Assembly (NCBI RefSeq): GCF_050847355.1
Contig: NZ_CP193755.1
Location: forward strand, 2,170,001 to 2,234,000
Length of the DNA: 64,000 nucleotides
From: Limimaricola sp027213785
GTDB taxonomy: Bacteria; Pseudomonadota; Alphaproteobacteria; Rhodobacterales; Rhodobacteraceae
Direction: 5' to 3'
Shown here: piece after piece, positions 1 through 8,189 of the stretch
How the letters are laid out: every line of letters starts with the position of its first letter
How positions within the stretch are numbered: the stretch's first letter is position 1
Position numbers and translations under genes: made by a program
Notes under the pieces: generated by a model
Seen by the model: the letters and a program-made list of their open reading frames with translations, nothing else
What the model was told of the DNA's origin: nothing
Database searches by the model: none

Positions 1-229
1 GGCTGTATATGCCCGGGGTCTGGATATAGCCCTTGCCCTCCGGCGTGATCTGCGTGGCCTCGGTGATGATGAGACCGGCCTCGGCGCGCTGGCGATAATA
101 TTCGACATGAATGTCGTAGGGCGCGTCGCCCTGCTTGCTGGCGCGGTTACGGGTGAGCGGCGCCATCAGCACGCGGTTCTTCAGCTCGACATCGCCGAGC
201 TTGCCGGGGGTGAATAGCTTGTCGGTCAT
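1..229 (-). CDS. Old Yellow Enzyme family NADH:flavin oxidoreductase, 3' part outside window
   Basis: Only the N-terminal 76 codons are present; the gene runs off the left edge. The protein starts MTDKLFTPGKLGDVELKNRV and continues with the MAPLTRNRA segment typical of the FMN-binding first beta strand of the Old Yellow Enzyme barrel (NemA, xenobiotic reductase, enoate reductase group). The family reduces activated C=C bonds, nitro compounds or nitrate esters with NAD(P)H in the cytosol. The ATG at 227-229 is the obvious start because the family motif begins eight residues in. The substrate cannot be inferred from this fragment. Confidence 0.85.
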   Translation of the reverse strand, partial: MTDKLFTPGKLGDVELKNRVLMAPLTRNRASKQGDAPYDIHVEYYRQRAEAGLIITEATQITPEGKGYIQTPGIYS

Positions 230-404
230 TCTTCGGTCCTTTCCGAACGGATTGGAGCCGAACTATGCCATCGCCGCGCCGCCGCAAGACGGGGGGATGC
301 GCGGTGCAATGTGCGCCGTTGCACGCCTCCGAGCGGGAACCGGACGCCGCGTGGCGCGGCGCCGAGTTACCTCGTTCTGAAACTTCGCGATTTCCGGCGA
401 GACC

Positions 405-1529
405 TCAGAGCGGTTCGATGTCCCCTTCGGCGCGCAACGCGTGAAACCGGGTTTCGAAGCCCGCGAAATCGCCTGCCGCGATCGCCGCCCGCATGTCGCC
501 CATCAGCTCTTGGTAATAGTGCAGGTTGTGCCAGGTCAGCAGCATGCCCGCGATCATCTCCTGGCTGCGCACGACGTGATGCAGGTAGGCCCGGCTGTAG
601 TTGCGGCAGGCGGGACAGCCGCAATCCTCGTCGAGGGGGCGCGGATCGTCGGCGTGGCGAGCGTTGCGCATGTTGACCTGACCGCGCCGGGTCCAGGCCT
701 GGCCGGTGCGGCCCGAGCGCGAGGGCAGCACGCAATCCATCATGTCGATGCCGCGCTTCACGGCGCCGACGATGTCGTCGGGCTTGCCCACCCCCATCAG
801 GTAGCGCGGCTTGTCCTTGGGCAATTGCGCGGGCGCGTAGTCGAGGCAGCCGAACATCGCCTCCTGCCCCTCGCCCACCGCGAGACCGCCCACGGCATAG
901 CCCTCGAAGCCGATCTCCTTGAGCGCCTCGGCGCTTTCCTCGCGCAGGTCGCGCTCCAGCCCGCCCTGCTGGATGCCGAACAGCGCGTGGCCGGGCCGGT
1001 CGCCAAAGGCGTCGCGGCTCCGCTGGGCCCAGCGCATCGACAGCCGCATCGACTCGGCGATCCGCTCACGGTCGGCGGGCAGCGCCGGGCATTCGTCGAA
1101 AGCCATGACGATGTCCGAGCCGAGGAGCTTCTGGATCTCCATCGATCGCTCGGGCGTGATCTCGTGCTTGGAGCCGTCGATATGGCTCTTGAAGGTCACG
1201 CCGCGCTCGGTGAGCTTGCGCAGGGAGGCGAGGCTCATCACCTGGAAGCCACCCGAATCCGTGAGGATCGGTCGCTCCCAGTTCATGAATTTGTGCAGGC
1301 CCCCGAGCCGGTCGATCCGCTCGGCCGAGGGACGCAGCATCAGGTGATAGGTGTTGCCCAGGAGGATGTCGGCGCCGGTCTGGCGGACGCTTTCGGGCAT
1401 CATCGCCTTGACGGTGGCGGCGGTGCCGACCGGCATGAAGGCGGGCGTGCGGATCTCGCCCCTCGGGGTGGAGATGACCCCGGTGCGGGCGGCGCCGTCG
1501 GTGGCGTTCAGGGAAAAGGAAAAGCTCAT
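405..1529 (-). CDS. tgt: Queuine tRNA-ribosyltransferase (tRNA-guanine transglycosylase)
   Basis: 374 aa, full length for bacterial Tgt. It exchanges guanine-34 for preQ1 in the anticodon of tRNAs for Asp, Asn, His and Tyr, in the cytosol. Visible landmarks are DSGGFQVMSL with the base-binding Asp at residue 91, the MMDCVLPSR segment that carries the nucleophilic Asp, and a zinc site made by CGCPAC (Cys 303, 305, 308) plus His 334. An in-frame ATG lies 12 codons upstream, but MSFSFSLNATDG matches the usual N-terminus, so I chose 1529. It is transcribed away from the arsenic operon. No other queuosine gene is nearby. Confidence 0.96.
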   Translation of the reverse strand: MSFSFSLNATDGAARTGVISTPRGEIRTPAFMPVGTAATVKAMMPESVRQTGADILLGNTYHLMLRPSAERIDRLGGLHKFMNWERPILTDSGGFQVMSLASLRKLTERGVTFKSHIDGSKHEITPERSMEIQKLLGSDIVMAFDECPALPADRERIAESMRLSMRWAQRSRDAFGDRPGHALFGIQQGGLERDLREESAEALKEIGFEGYAVGGLAVGEGQEAMFGCLDYAPAQLPKDKPRYLMGVGKPDDIVGAVKRGIDMMDCVLPSRSGRTGQAWTRRGQVNMRNARHADDPRPLDEDCGCPACRNYSRAYLHHVVRSQEMIAGMLLTWHNLHYYQELMGDMRAAIAAGDFAGFETRFHALRAEGDIEPL

Positions 1530-1575
1530 GGCGCAGCCGATAGCGTCCAATGGCGCGCCACGCAATCGACATGGC

Positions 1576-1602
1576 TTGACCCGCCGCTGTCACATCGATA
1601 AT
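1576..1602 (+). promoter_or_regulatory. Candidate promoter of arsR, giving a leaderless or nearly leaderless mRNA
   Basis: TTGACC at 1576-1581 and GATAAT at 1597-1602 look like -35 and -10 boxes with a short 15-bp spacer. Initiation about 7 bases after the -10 would fall at 1608-1610, directly before the arsR ATG at 1612. No Shine-Dalgarno sequence precedes that ATG, which fits a leaderless transcript. The spacing is below the optimum, so this remains a prediction. Confidence 0.45.
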
Positions 1603-1611
1603 TCCAGATAC

Positions 1612-1932
1612 ATGGAACAGACAGACGCCATCACGGCCTTCGCCGCCCTCGCTCAGCCCACGCGGCTCGATGCCTTCCGCCTGCTGGTGAAGGCGGGCCC
1701 GGACGGCATGGCGGCGGGCGAGATCGCCGACGCCTTGGGCGCGCGGCAGAACACCATGTCGGCCAACCTGTCGGTGTTGCACGCGGCCGGGCTGGTCGAG
1801 AGCCGCCGCGAGGGGCGCTCGATCCGCTATTTTGCGGCGATGGGCCGCGTCGGCGCGCTGGTCGATTTCCTCGTCGAGGATTGCTGCGGCGGCAGGCCCG
1901 ATCTCTGCCCGCCCGTGGGGGACTGCGCATGA
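1612..1932 (+). CDS. arsR: ArsR-family arsenite-responsive repressor
   Basis: 106 aa with a winged-helix fold: a helix-turn-helix around residues 35-60 (GEIADALGARQNTMSANLSV) and a wing around residues 65-78. The C-terminal tail holds three cysteines (EDCCGGRPDLC, then one near the end), the usual place for As(III) thiolates in the ArsR subgroup with C-terminal sensing; the classic CVC site in the DNA-binding helix is absent. It should repress its own operon and release DNA when arsenite binds. The start follows directly on a -10-like box. Its stop overlaps the aqpS start (ATGA), so translation is coupled. Confidence 0.9.
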   Translation: MEQTDAITAFAALAQPTRLDAFRLLVKAGPDGMAAGEIADALGARQNTMSANLSVLHAAGLVESRREGRSIRYFAAMGRVGALVDFLVEDCCGGRPDLCPPVGDCA

Positions 1933-2603
1933 GCCTGTCGCGCCGCCTCTTTGCCGAAGCGCTGGGCACCGGGCTTCTGGTCTGCGCCGTGGTCGGATCG
2001 GGCATCATGGCCGAGAGCCTCACGCCGGACGTGGCGCTGGCGCTTCTGGGCAATACCCTGCCCACCGGTGCGATCCTCGTGGTGCTGATCACCATCCTCG
2101 GCCCGGTCTCGGGGGCGCATTTCAACCCGGCGGTGACGCTGGCCTTCGCCGTGCGCCGGCAGGCCCCTTGGGGCGAGGTCGCGCCCTACATCCTCGCGCA
2201 GGTGGCGGGCGGCATCGCCGGCGCGGCGCTGGCGCATGGCATGTTCGATCTGCCGGTGCTGCAGACCGCGACCAAGATCCGCACCGGCGGGCCGCAATGG
2301 CTGGCCGAGGCGGTGGCGACCTTCGGCCTCGTCTTCACCATTTTCGCCGGCATCCGGCAGGCGCCCGCCGCGATCCCGTGGCTGGTGGGCCTCTACATCA
2401 CCGCCGCCTACTGGTTCACCGCATCCACCAGCTTTGCCAACCCCGCCGTCGCCATCGCGCGCAGCTTCACCGACACCTTCTCGGGCATCCGGCCTTTCGA
2501 CCTGCCCGGCTTCGTGGCGGCGCAGATCATCGGCGCGCTGATCGGCGTGGCAGTGGCGGCATGGCTCTTCGCCCCGGACCGCCCACAGGAGCAGACAGCA
2601 TGA
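1929..2603 (+). CDS. aqpS: Aquaglyceroporin of the arsenic operon (MIP family)
   Basis: 224 aa, six predicted membrane helices and two NPA pore motifs, HFNPAVTLA near residue 68 and FANPAVAIARSF near residue 174. The second motif lacks the Arg directly after NPA seen in water-selective aquaporins, fitting a wider pore. Placement between arsR and arsC matches the Sinorhizobium meliloti arrangement, in which AqpS lets As(III) formed by ArsC leave the cell down its gradient. It overlaps arsR by 4 nt and arsC by 4 nt. The family and context are clear; the transported species is inferred from context. Confidence 0.9.
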   Translation: MSLSRRLFAEALGTGLLVCAVVGSGIMAESLTPDVALALLGNTLPTGAILVVLITILGPVSGAHFNPAVTLAFAVRRQAPWGEVAPYILAQVAGGIAGAALAHGMFDLPVLQTATKIRTGGPQWLAEAVATFGLVFTIFAGIRQAPAAIPWLVGLYITAAYWFTASTSFANPAVAIARSFTDTFSGIRPFDLPGFVAAQIIGALIGVAVAAWLFAPDRPQEQTA

Positions 2604-3022
2604 GCATCGTCATCCACCATAACCCCGCCTGCGGCACCTCCCGCAACGTGCTGGAACTGATCCGCGCCTCGGGCACCGAACCGACCGTGATCGAATACCT
2701 CCAGACCGGCTGGACCAGGCCGCAGCTTCACGCGCTCTTCGCCGCCGCCGGGCTGACCCCGCGCGACGCGCTCAGGACCTCCAAATCCCCCGCCGCCGAG
2801 CTCGGGCTTCTGGACGAGAGCGTCGATGACGAGACGCTGCTCGACGCGATGATCGCGCATCCGGTGCTGGTCAACCGCCCCATCGTCGCCTCCCCCAAGG
2901 GGGTGCGCCTGTGCCGCCCCTCGGAGACGGTGCTCGACCTGCTCGACCGCCTGCCGCCGGGCCCGCTCTTCAAGGAGGACGGCTCCGCGGTGATCGACGC
3001 CGACGGGCGCCGGGTGGGATGA
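2600..3022 (+). CDS. arsC: Arsenate reductase, glutaredoxin-dependent ArsC family
   Basis: 140 aa, the normal length for this family. The catalytic Cys lies in HNPACGTSRN at residue 11, and LVNRPIV near residue 92 supplies the conserved arginine region. The enzyme reduces As(V) to As(III) using glutathione and glutaredoxin in the cytosol. The start codon overlaps the aqpS stop (ATGA). No arsB, acr3 or arsH follows, so the As(III) product would have to exit through AqpS or a pump encoded elsewhere. Confidence 0.94.
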   Translation: MSIVIHHNPACGTSRNVLELIRASGTEPTVIEYLQTGWTRPQLHALFAAAGLTPRDALRTSKSPAAELGLLDESVDDETLLDAMIAHPVLVNRPIVASPKGVRLCRPSETVLDLLDRLPPGPLFKEDGSAVIDADGRRVG

Positions 3023-3058
3023 AGCCCTTGGAGGCAACACAGATGAGGCGTCGGGATC

Positions 3059-3144
3059 TGCGTATTTGAGGATTGATGAAGGAGGGGCCCCGCGCCGGAT
3101 CCGCCTCGGCGCCCCTCCCCGTTCATCTTTCAGGCAAATACGCA
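3059..3144. repeat. 86-bp imperfect palindrome bounded by TGCGTATTTG / CAAATACGCA
   Basis: Outer arms TGCGTATTTG (3059-3068) and CAAATACGCA (3135-3144) are perfect inverted repeats. Inside them GATGAA pairs with TTCATC and GGAGGGGC with GCCCCTCC, so almost the whole segment can fold into one long hairpin. It fills the gap between arsC and the sufT-like gene and may act as a transcription end. Related sequence occurs at 17740-17773 and 57586-57595. Confidence 0.7.
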
Positions 3145-3279
3145 TGGCGCACCCCTCCCGGACGCTTCGTGTCGGCGGCAGCAAAGCCGCACCCTTTACC
3201 CCGCCCCGCGCTTTTCCTATATGATCGCTCAGGTATCGGCGCCGCCAAAGCGCGCCCCGCTCCAGCCCAAGGACAGCCC

Positions 3280-3636
3280 ATGCCCGACACCCAACTCGAA
3301 GGCACGCCGCTGATCGCGCCCTCCTCGACCGACCATGCGCTCTACGATCAGGTGGTCGAGGCGTGCCGCTCGGTCTACGACCCCGAGATCCCGGTGAACA
3401 TCTACGATCTCGGCCTCGTCTACACGATCCATATCGACGAGGAGAACGCGGTGAACATCAAGATGTCGCTCACCGCGCCGGGCTGTCCCGTCGCCGGCGA
3501 GATGCCGGGCTGGGTCGCCGATGCCGTGGGCGCGGTGCCGGGCGTCAAGCAGGTCGACGTCGACTTGGTCTGGGAGCCGCAATGGGGCATGGAGATGATG
3601 TCCGACGAGGCGCGGCTGGAGCTCGGCTTCATGTAG
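3280..3636 (+). CDS. sufT: SufT-like MIP18/DUF59 family Fe-S cluster assembly factor
   Basis: 118 aa covering one DUF59 (MIP18) domain. The signature YDPEIPVNIYDLGLVY at about residues 28-43 and the reactive-Cys segment TAPGCPVAGEM near residue 68 are both present. The family helps mature Fe-S proteins in the cytosol, and in many bacteria it is the last gene of the suf operon. Here it is separated from the other suf genes, but an A-type carrier gene lies 1.8 kb downstream. The ATG at 3280 has AAGGA seven bases upstream. Confidence 0.88.
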   Translation: MPDTQLEGTPLIAPSSTDHALYDQVVEACRSVYDPEIPVNIYDLGLVYTIHIDEENAVNIKMSLTAPGCPVAGEMPGWVADAVGAVPGVKQVDVDLVWEPQWGMEMMSDEARLELGFM

Positions 3637-3743
3637 TTCGGGGCCCGGCGGGCCCGCCCGCCCTGCCCCTTAGGGCAGCCATCGGAACCCCTGCCCCCGC
3701 CCCCGGTTGGGTCCGCGATATCGCGGGAGACCCGACCTTGCCC

Positions 3744-5381
3744 ATGAAGACCTTGATCGCCGCCTGCGCCCTGCTGGTCTGGCTGCCCGTCGCCGTATTG
3801 GCGCAGGACACCTCCGTCTTCGAGGTCGAGACGCTGAACGAGGGGCTGCCTTCCCCGCCGGACAGGCTCGATCGCTCGACCCCGCAATCGACCATGGAGG
3901 CGCTGTTCGAACTGATCGAGGCGCATGAGTACGAGACCGCCGCGCATCTGTTGAACCTCGTCGACGTCCCGCCCGAGGAACAGGTGGAGCGCGGCGCGCG
4001 GCTCGCCGCCGATCTGGTGGAGGTGCTCGACCGCATCGCTGTCATCAACTGGACCGCGCTGCTCGAGAGGCCCGACGCGCTCGACGCCAATGCCAGCGCC
4101 GAAAGCCCGGTCGCGGGTCAGCCGCAACGTTCGATCCTGATCGACGTGGTCGAACTCGGCAATCGCGCGGTGGCGATCCGGCTGAACCGGCTGAAGCCCG
4201 GCGATGACGAACCGGTCTGGGTCTTCTCGCGCCAGACCGTGGCAAACATCCCGGCGCTGCACGCGATCTACGGGCCCACCCGCTTCGAGGAGGAGATGCC
4301 CGAAGCGTGGCGCGAGCAGGCCTTCTGGGGGCTGAGGTGGTGGGAGCTGGTCGCCTTCCCGGCGATGCTCTTGCTGGTCGGCGCCGCCGGCTGGACCACC
4401 GGGCGGCTGCAGGCCGCGCTGGCCAGCCGCGCCAAGGGACGTCTGGCCACCGATTTCCTGCGTGCCACGAGAATGCCGATCATCCTCGCGATCTGCTCGG
4501 GCCTGACCGCGGCGCTGAGCCATTCGCTGTTCATGTTCTCGGGCCGGATCAACAGCGTGCTGGTGCCGCTGATCGCGCTGGGCTTCACCGCCGCCGCGCT
4601 GATCTTCGTGATGAACGGCATCGACGCGGTGCTGAACCGGATCGTGCCCTTCGACGACGACGCCCTGTCGGATCCGCGCATGGAGAACCGCCGCAACCTC
4701 GCCACCCGGATCGCGGCATGGCGGCGGGTGCTGATCATCGCGATCGTGCTGATCGGCGGCGCGATCGTGCTGGCCGAGGCACAGTTCTTCGGCAGCCTCG
4801 GCCTGTCGATCCTCGCCTCGGCCGGGGCGCTGACCCTGCTGATCGGCTTCGCGGCGCGGCACATCCTGGGGAACATCCTGTCGAGCCTACAGATCGCGAT
4901 GAACCGCTCGGCCAAGATCGGCGACAAGCTCGAATTCCGGGGCCACATCGTCACCGTGGAGCGGATCAACTTCACCTACGTGCAGTTGCTCGACTGGACC
5001 GGGGTGCGGCTGATCGTGCCGGTCTCGGAATTCGTGGCCGAGCCGTTCGAGAACTGGACCATGCAGACGCCCTCGATGATCCGCACCATCAAGCTCAAGC
5101 TGGCGCATGATGCTGAGGTGCAGCCGCTGCGCGACGCCTTCTTCGAGATCGTCGACGAACAGGACCCCGACGAGGTGCAGGAGCGCGACCAGCACTTCGT
5201 GATGGTGGCCGATCAGGACGTGTTCGGCCAGGAGGTATGGTTCTGCCTCGCCTGCGCCAAGGCCGACACCGCCTGGACGCTGTCCTGCCAGGTGCGCGAG
5301 GCACTGCTGGAACGGGCGCGGGAGCGGGCGACCGAGGGGCACACGGTATTTCCGCAGGCGAATCCGGCCGAAGCCGCCTGA
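3744..5381 (+). CDS. MscS-family mechanosensitive channel with large periplasmic N-terminal domain
   Basis: 545 aa. Residues 1-20 form a cleavable signal peptide (VAVLAQ end), followed by about 180 aa of exported sequence, then membrane helices from about residue 195 to 400 and a soluble C-terminal beta/alpha-beta domain. The pore-lining MscS segment lies around residues 350-385 (SILASAGALTLLIGFAARHI then GNILSS). Such channels open under membrane tension and release osmolytes on hypo-osmotic shock. The ATG gives a standard signal peptide; earlier starts would put it inside. It stands alone between the two Fe-S assembly genes. Confidence 0.88.
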   Translation: MKTLIAACALLVWLPVAVLAQDTSVFEVETLNEGLPSPPDRLDRSTPQSTMEALFELIEAHEYETAAHLLNLVDVPPEEQVERGARLAADLVEVLDRIAVINWTALLERPDALDANASAESPVAGQPQRSILIDVVELGNRAVAIRLNRLKPGDDEPVWVFSRQTVANIPALHAIYGPTRFEEEMPEAWREQAFWGLRWWELVAFPAMLLLVGAAGWTTGRLQAALASRAKGRLATDFLRATRMPIILAICSGLTAALSHSLFMFSGRINSVLVPLIALGFTAAALIFVMNGIDAVLNRIVPFDDDALSDPRMENRRNLATRIAAWRRVLIIAIVLIGGAIVLAEAQFFGSLGLSILASAGALTLLIGFAARHILGNILSSLQIAMNRSAKIGDKLEFRGHIVTVERINFTYVQLLDWTGVRLIVPVSEFVAEPFENWTMQTPSMIRTIKLKLAHDAEVQPLRDAFFEIVDEQDPDEVQERDQHFVMVADQDVFGQEVWFCLACAKADTAWTLSCQVREALLERARERATEGHTVFPQANPAEAA

Positions 5382-5444
5382 GCCCCGCTTGAGACGGCGT
5401 GGCCGGGGCCTTATGTTGATGGGTGCCAATCCAGGAGGCCCCAG

Positions 5445-5825
5445 ATGTTTTCGATCCCCGGCAAGCAGGCCGTCAGCATATCCCCCGCTGCCGCGCGGCA
5501 GATCGCCCGTCTCATGGAGAAGGGCGGTCATGCGGGGCTGCGCATCGGCCTCAAGAAGGGCGGCTGCGCGGGCATGGAATACACGATGGACTATGTCGAC
5601 GAGGCCGATCCCAACGACGAGACCGTCGAGCAGGACGGCGCCCGGGTGATGATCGCACCGATGGCGCAGATGTTCCTGTTCGGCACCGAGATCGACTACG
5701 AGACCTCGCTGCTCGAAAGCGGCTTCAAGTTCCGCAATCCGAATGTCGAGGATGCCTGCGGCTGCGGCGAATCGATCAAGTTCAAGGACGTGAACGAGCT
5801 GGCCGCGGAACGCCGCAACGGCTGA
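5445..5825 (+). CDS. sufA: A-type Fe-S carrier protein (HesB/IscA/SufA family)
   Basis: 126 aa. The three conserved cysteines are present: GGCAGMEY near residue 43 and ACGCGES near residues 103-107. A-type proteins receive clusters from SufBCD or IscU scaffolds and hand them to apoproteins in the cytosol. A good AGGAGG ribosome-binding site at 5433-5438 supports the start. A strong terminator follows. The family cannot be split into IscA and SufA from sequence alone; sufA is chosen because Rhodobacterales mainly use the Suf system. Confidence 0.9.
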   Translation: MFSIPGKQAVSISPAAARQIARLMEKGGHAGLRIGLKKGGCAGMEYTMDYVDEADPNDETVEQDGARVMIAPMAQMFLFGTEIDYETSLLESGFKFRNPNVEDACGCGESIKFKDVNELAAERRNG

Positions 5826-5847
5826 GCACCGGATCGCTCGGGCCTGA

Positions 5848-5885
5848 GAGGGGCCGGTTCCAAGGGGACCGGCCCCTCGGCTTTT
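5848..5885 (+). terminator. Rho-independent terminator after sufA
   Basis: GAGGGGCCGGTTCC pairs with GGGACCGGCCCCTC to give a 14-bp stem (with one G-U pair) around an AAG loop, followed by CGGCTTTT. It separates sufA from tpiA. Confidence 0.85.
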
Positions 5886-5942
5886 GCCGATGGGGCATTT
5901 GGTCTACACAGGCGCAACTCTTCACATTCGAAAGGACGGCAC

Positions 5943-6692
5943 ATGGGTCGCAAACTGGTCGCGGGCAATTGGAAGATGAACGGCACCAATGCCGATCTCA
6001 AGGAGATCGAGGCGCTCGGGATCGCCTGGGCCGCGCCGCGCGTGGACATTGTGATCTGCCCGCCCGCGACGTTGCTGTCGCGCATGGCCTTCAGCCTCGG
6101 CGGCCAGCCGATCCGGGTCGGCGGCCAGGACTGCCACGCCAAGGAAAGCGGCGCCCATACCGGGGACATCTCGGCCGAGATGCTGAAGGATGCGGGTGCG
6201 CGCTACGTGATCCTCGGCCATTCCGAGCGCCGCGCCGATCACGGCGAGACCGACGACATGGTCCGGGCCAAGGCCGAGGCCGCGCACAAGGCCGGTCTCA
6301 CCGCGATCATCTGCCTCGGCGAGAGCCTCGAGCAGCGCGAGGCGAACGAGACGCTCGAGGTAGTGAGCCGCCAACTCGCGGCCTCCCTGCCCGAGGGCGC
6401 CACCGCCGCCAACACCGTCGTCGCCTACGAGCCGATCTGGGCGATCGGCACCGGCAAGGTGCCGAGCCTCGGGCAGATCGCCGAAGTGCATGGTGCCCTG
6501 CGCGCCGGCCTCAAGGAGCGCTTCGGCGAGGAGGCGGAGGGCATCCGCCTGCTCTATGGCGGCTCGGTCAAGCCCGACAACGCCGCCGAGATCTTCGGCG
6601 TCGAGAACGTCGACGGCGCGCTGGTCGGCGGCGCCAGCCTGAAATCGACCGATTTCTCGCCGATCATCTCGGCGCTCGAATCCTCGCTCTGA
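5943..6692 (+). CDS. tpiA: Triosephosphate isomerase
   Basis: 249 aa, the family length. Catalytic residues are visible: Lys 12 in GNWKMN, His in GHSERR near residue 95, Glu in YEPIWAIGTGK near residue 163, and the phosphate-binding GGSVKPDN loop near residue 205. It interconverts dihydroxyacetone phosphate and glyceraldehyde-3-phosphate in the cytosol. GAAAGGA lies eight bases before the ATG. It is flanked by terminators on both sides, so it is monocistronic. Confidence 0.97.
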   Translation: MGRKLVAGNWKMNGTNADLKEIEALGIAWAAPRVDIVICPPATLLSRMAFSLGGQPIRVGGQDCHAKESGAHTGDISAEMLKDAGARYVILGHSERRADHGETDDMVRAKAEAAHKAGLTAIICLGESLEQREANETLEVVSRQLAASLPEGATAANTVVAYEPIWAIGTGKVPSLGQIAEVHGALRAGLKERFGEEAEGIRLLYGGSVKPDNAAEIFGVENVDGALVGGASLKSTDFSPIISALESSL

Positions 6693-6712
6693 GCGACGTA
6701 TCCGCCATGCAG

Positions 6713-6745
6713 AAAGGGCGCCCCTCAGGGCGCCCTTTCCCGTTT
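6713..6745. terminator. Terminator between convergent tpiA and dctM
   Basis: AAAGGGCGCCC and GGGCGCCCTTT form a perfect 11-bp stem with a CTCA loop (6713-6738), followed on the plus strand by CCCGTTTT. The symmetric AAA/TTT ends let it serve both tpiA (plus) and dctM (minus). Confidence 0.85.
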
Positions 6746-6759
6746 TCGGTGAGGGGTCG

Positions 6760-8187
6760 TCAGTTGACGATGATCTCGGGGCCCATCGTGGCGTTGGGCA
6801 GCACGGTGGAGATCCACGGCACGTAGGTGATGATCAGCAGGAACACGCCCAATACCGCAAGGAAGGGCAGCGCCGCGCGGACCACGCCCATCACCGACAT
6901 GCCCGCGACACCGGAGGTGACGAAGAGGTTGAGACCCACCGGCGGGGTGATCATGCCGATCTCCATGTTCACCACCATGATGATGCCCAGATGGATCGGA
7001 TCGATGCCGAGCTGGATCGCGATCGGGAACACCAGCGGCGCGACGATCACCAGAAGCCCCGAAGGCTCCATGAACTGGCCGCCGATCAGCAGGATCACGT
7101 TGACCACGATCAGGAAGGTGATCGGGCCGAGACCGGCGCCCAGCAGCGCCTCGGCGATATGCTGCGGGATCTGCTCGTCGGTCAGCACGTGCTTGAGGAT
7201 CAGCGCGTTGGCGATGATGAACATCAGCACGATGGTCAGCTTGCCCGCCTCGAACAGCGTGGCGCGTGTATCGCGGTGGATGAAGCCGGTGCCCAGCGCC
7301 CATGGGGCACGGTAGAGCGGCGTCGGCTTGCCGCCCTTTTCGCGGGCCGCGAGCGGCCCCATGTCGCGATAGACGAAGGTGGCGACGAGGAACGCGTAGA
7401 CGGCGGCGACGGCGGCGGCCTCGGTCGGGGTGAAGGCGCCCGGTGCCCAGACGATCGGGAAGCCGCCCGAGAAATCGACCCAGGGGTGGCCATAGATGCC
7501 GCCCATGATGATCGCGATCAGGAACAGCCCCCAGAACGCTTCGCGGAAGCTAGCCCAGATCTCGCCCCAGCCGAGCCACTCGCCCGCCGGCATGTCCTTG
7601 ATCCGCGCCATGACGTAGATGGTGATCATCAGCATGACGCCGGCGAGGATGCCGGGGATCACGCCCGCGAGGAACATCCGCCCCACCGAGACATCGGTGG
7701 CCGAGGCGTAGACCACCATGACGATCGAGGGCGGGATCAGGATGCCCAGCGTGCCGGCGTTGCAGATGACACCGGCGGCGAATTCGCGGGTGTAGCCCAC
7801 CTGCCGCATCGCCGCGATGACGATCGAACCGATCGCGACCACGGTGGCCGGCGACGAGCCCGAGAGGGCGGCGAACATCATGCAGGCCAGCACGCCCGCG
7901 ATGGCGAGGCCGCCCTTCAGGTGACCGACGCAGGCGATGGCGAAACGGATGATCCGTTGCGCCACGCCGCCCGTGGACATGAAGGAGGAGGCGAGGATGA
8001 AGAAGGGAATGGCCAGCAGAGAGGGATGGCCCGCCATGGACTGGTAGAGCGACTGCGCGATCGAGGCCAGCGAGGTCTCGGAGAACATCAGCTGGAAGAC
8101 GATCGAGGACAGGCCCAGCGCGATGGCGATCGGCACGCCGATCAGCAGCAGGCCCACGATCATCAGGAAGAGAAAGACGACTTCCAT
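6760..8187 (-). CDS. dctM: TRAP transporter large permease, DctM type
   Basis: 475 aa with about 12 membrane helices. Typical DctM segments are visible: GVPIAIALGLSS near the N-terminus, FAALSGSSPATVVAIGS in the middle and MITPPVGLNLFV near the C-terminus. It is the ion-coupled membrane subunit of a TRAP importer in the inner membrane. It is longer than the usual 425-430 aa because of a polar loop around residues 280-330 (KGGKPTPLYRAPW region). The ATG lies two bases after the dctQ stop, so the two are coupled. C4-dicarboxylate specificity is inferred from the adjacent dctBD. Confidence 0.94.
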   Translation of the reverse strand: MEVVFLFLMIVGLLLIGVPIAIALGLSSIVFQLMFSETSLASIAQSLYQSMAGHPSLLAIPFFILASSFMSTGGVAQRIIRFAIACVGHLKGGLAIAGVLACMMFAALSGSSPATVVAIGSIVIAAMRQVGYTREFAAGVICNAGTLGILIPPSIVMVVYASATDVSVGRMFLAGVIPGILAGVMLMITIYVMARIKDMPAGEWLGWGEIWASFREAFWGLFLIAIIMGGIYGHPWVDFSGGFPIVWAPGAFTPTEAAAVAAVYAFLVATFVYRDMGPLAAREKGGKPTPLYRAPWALGTGFIHRDTRATLFEAGKLTIVLMFIIANALILKHVLTDEQIPQHIAEALLGAGLGPITFLIVVNVILLIGGQFMEPSGLLVIVAPLVFPIAIQLGIDPIHLGIIMVVNMEIGMITPPVGLNLFVTSGVAGMSVMGVVRAALPFLAVLGVFLLIITYVPWISTVLPNATMGPEIIVN

Positions 8188-8189
8188 GG

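Noticed and set aside
405..1601. Long plus-strand frame opposite tgt
   Set aside because: Shadow of the high-GC tgt gene with no recognisable protein; Tgt active-site motifs are on the minus strand.
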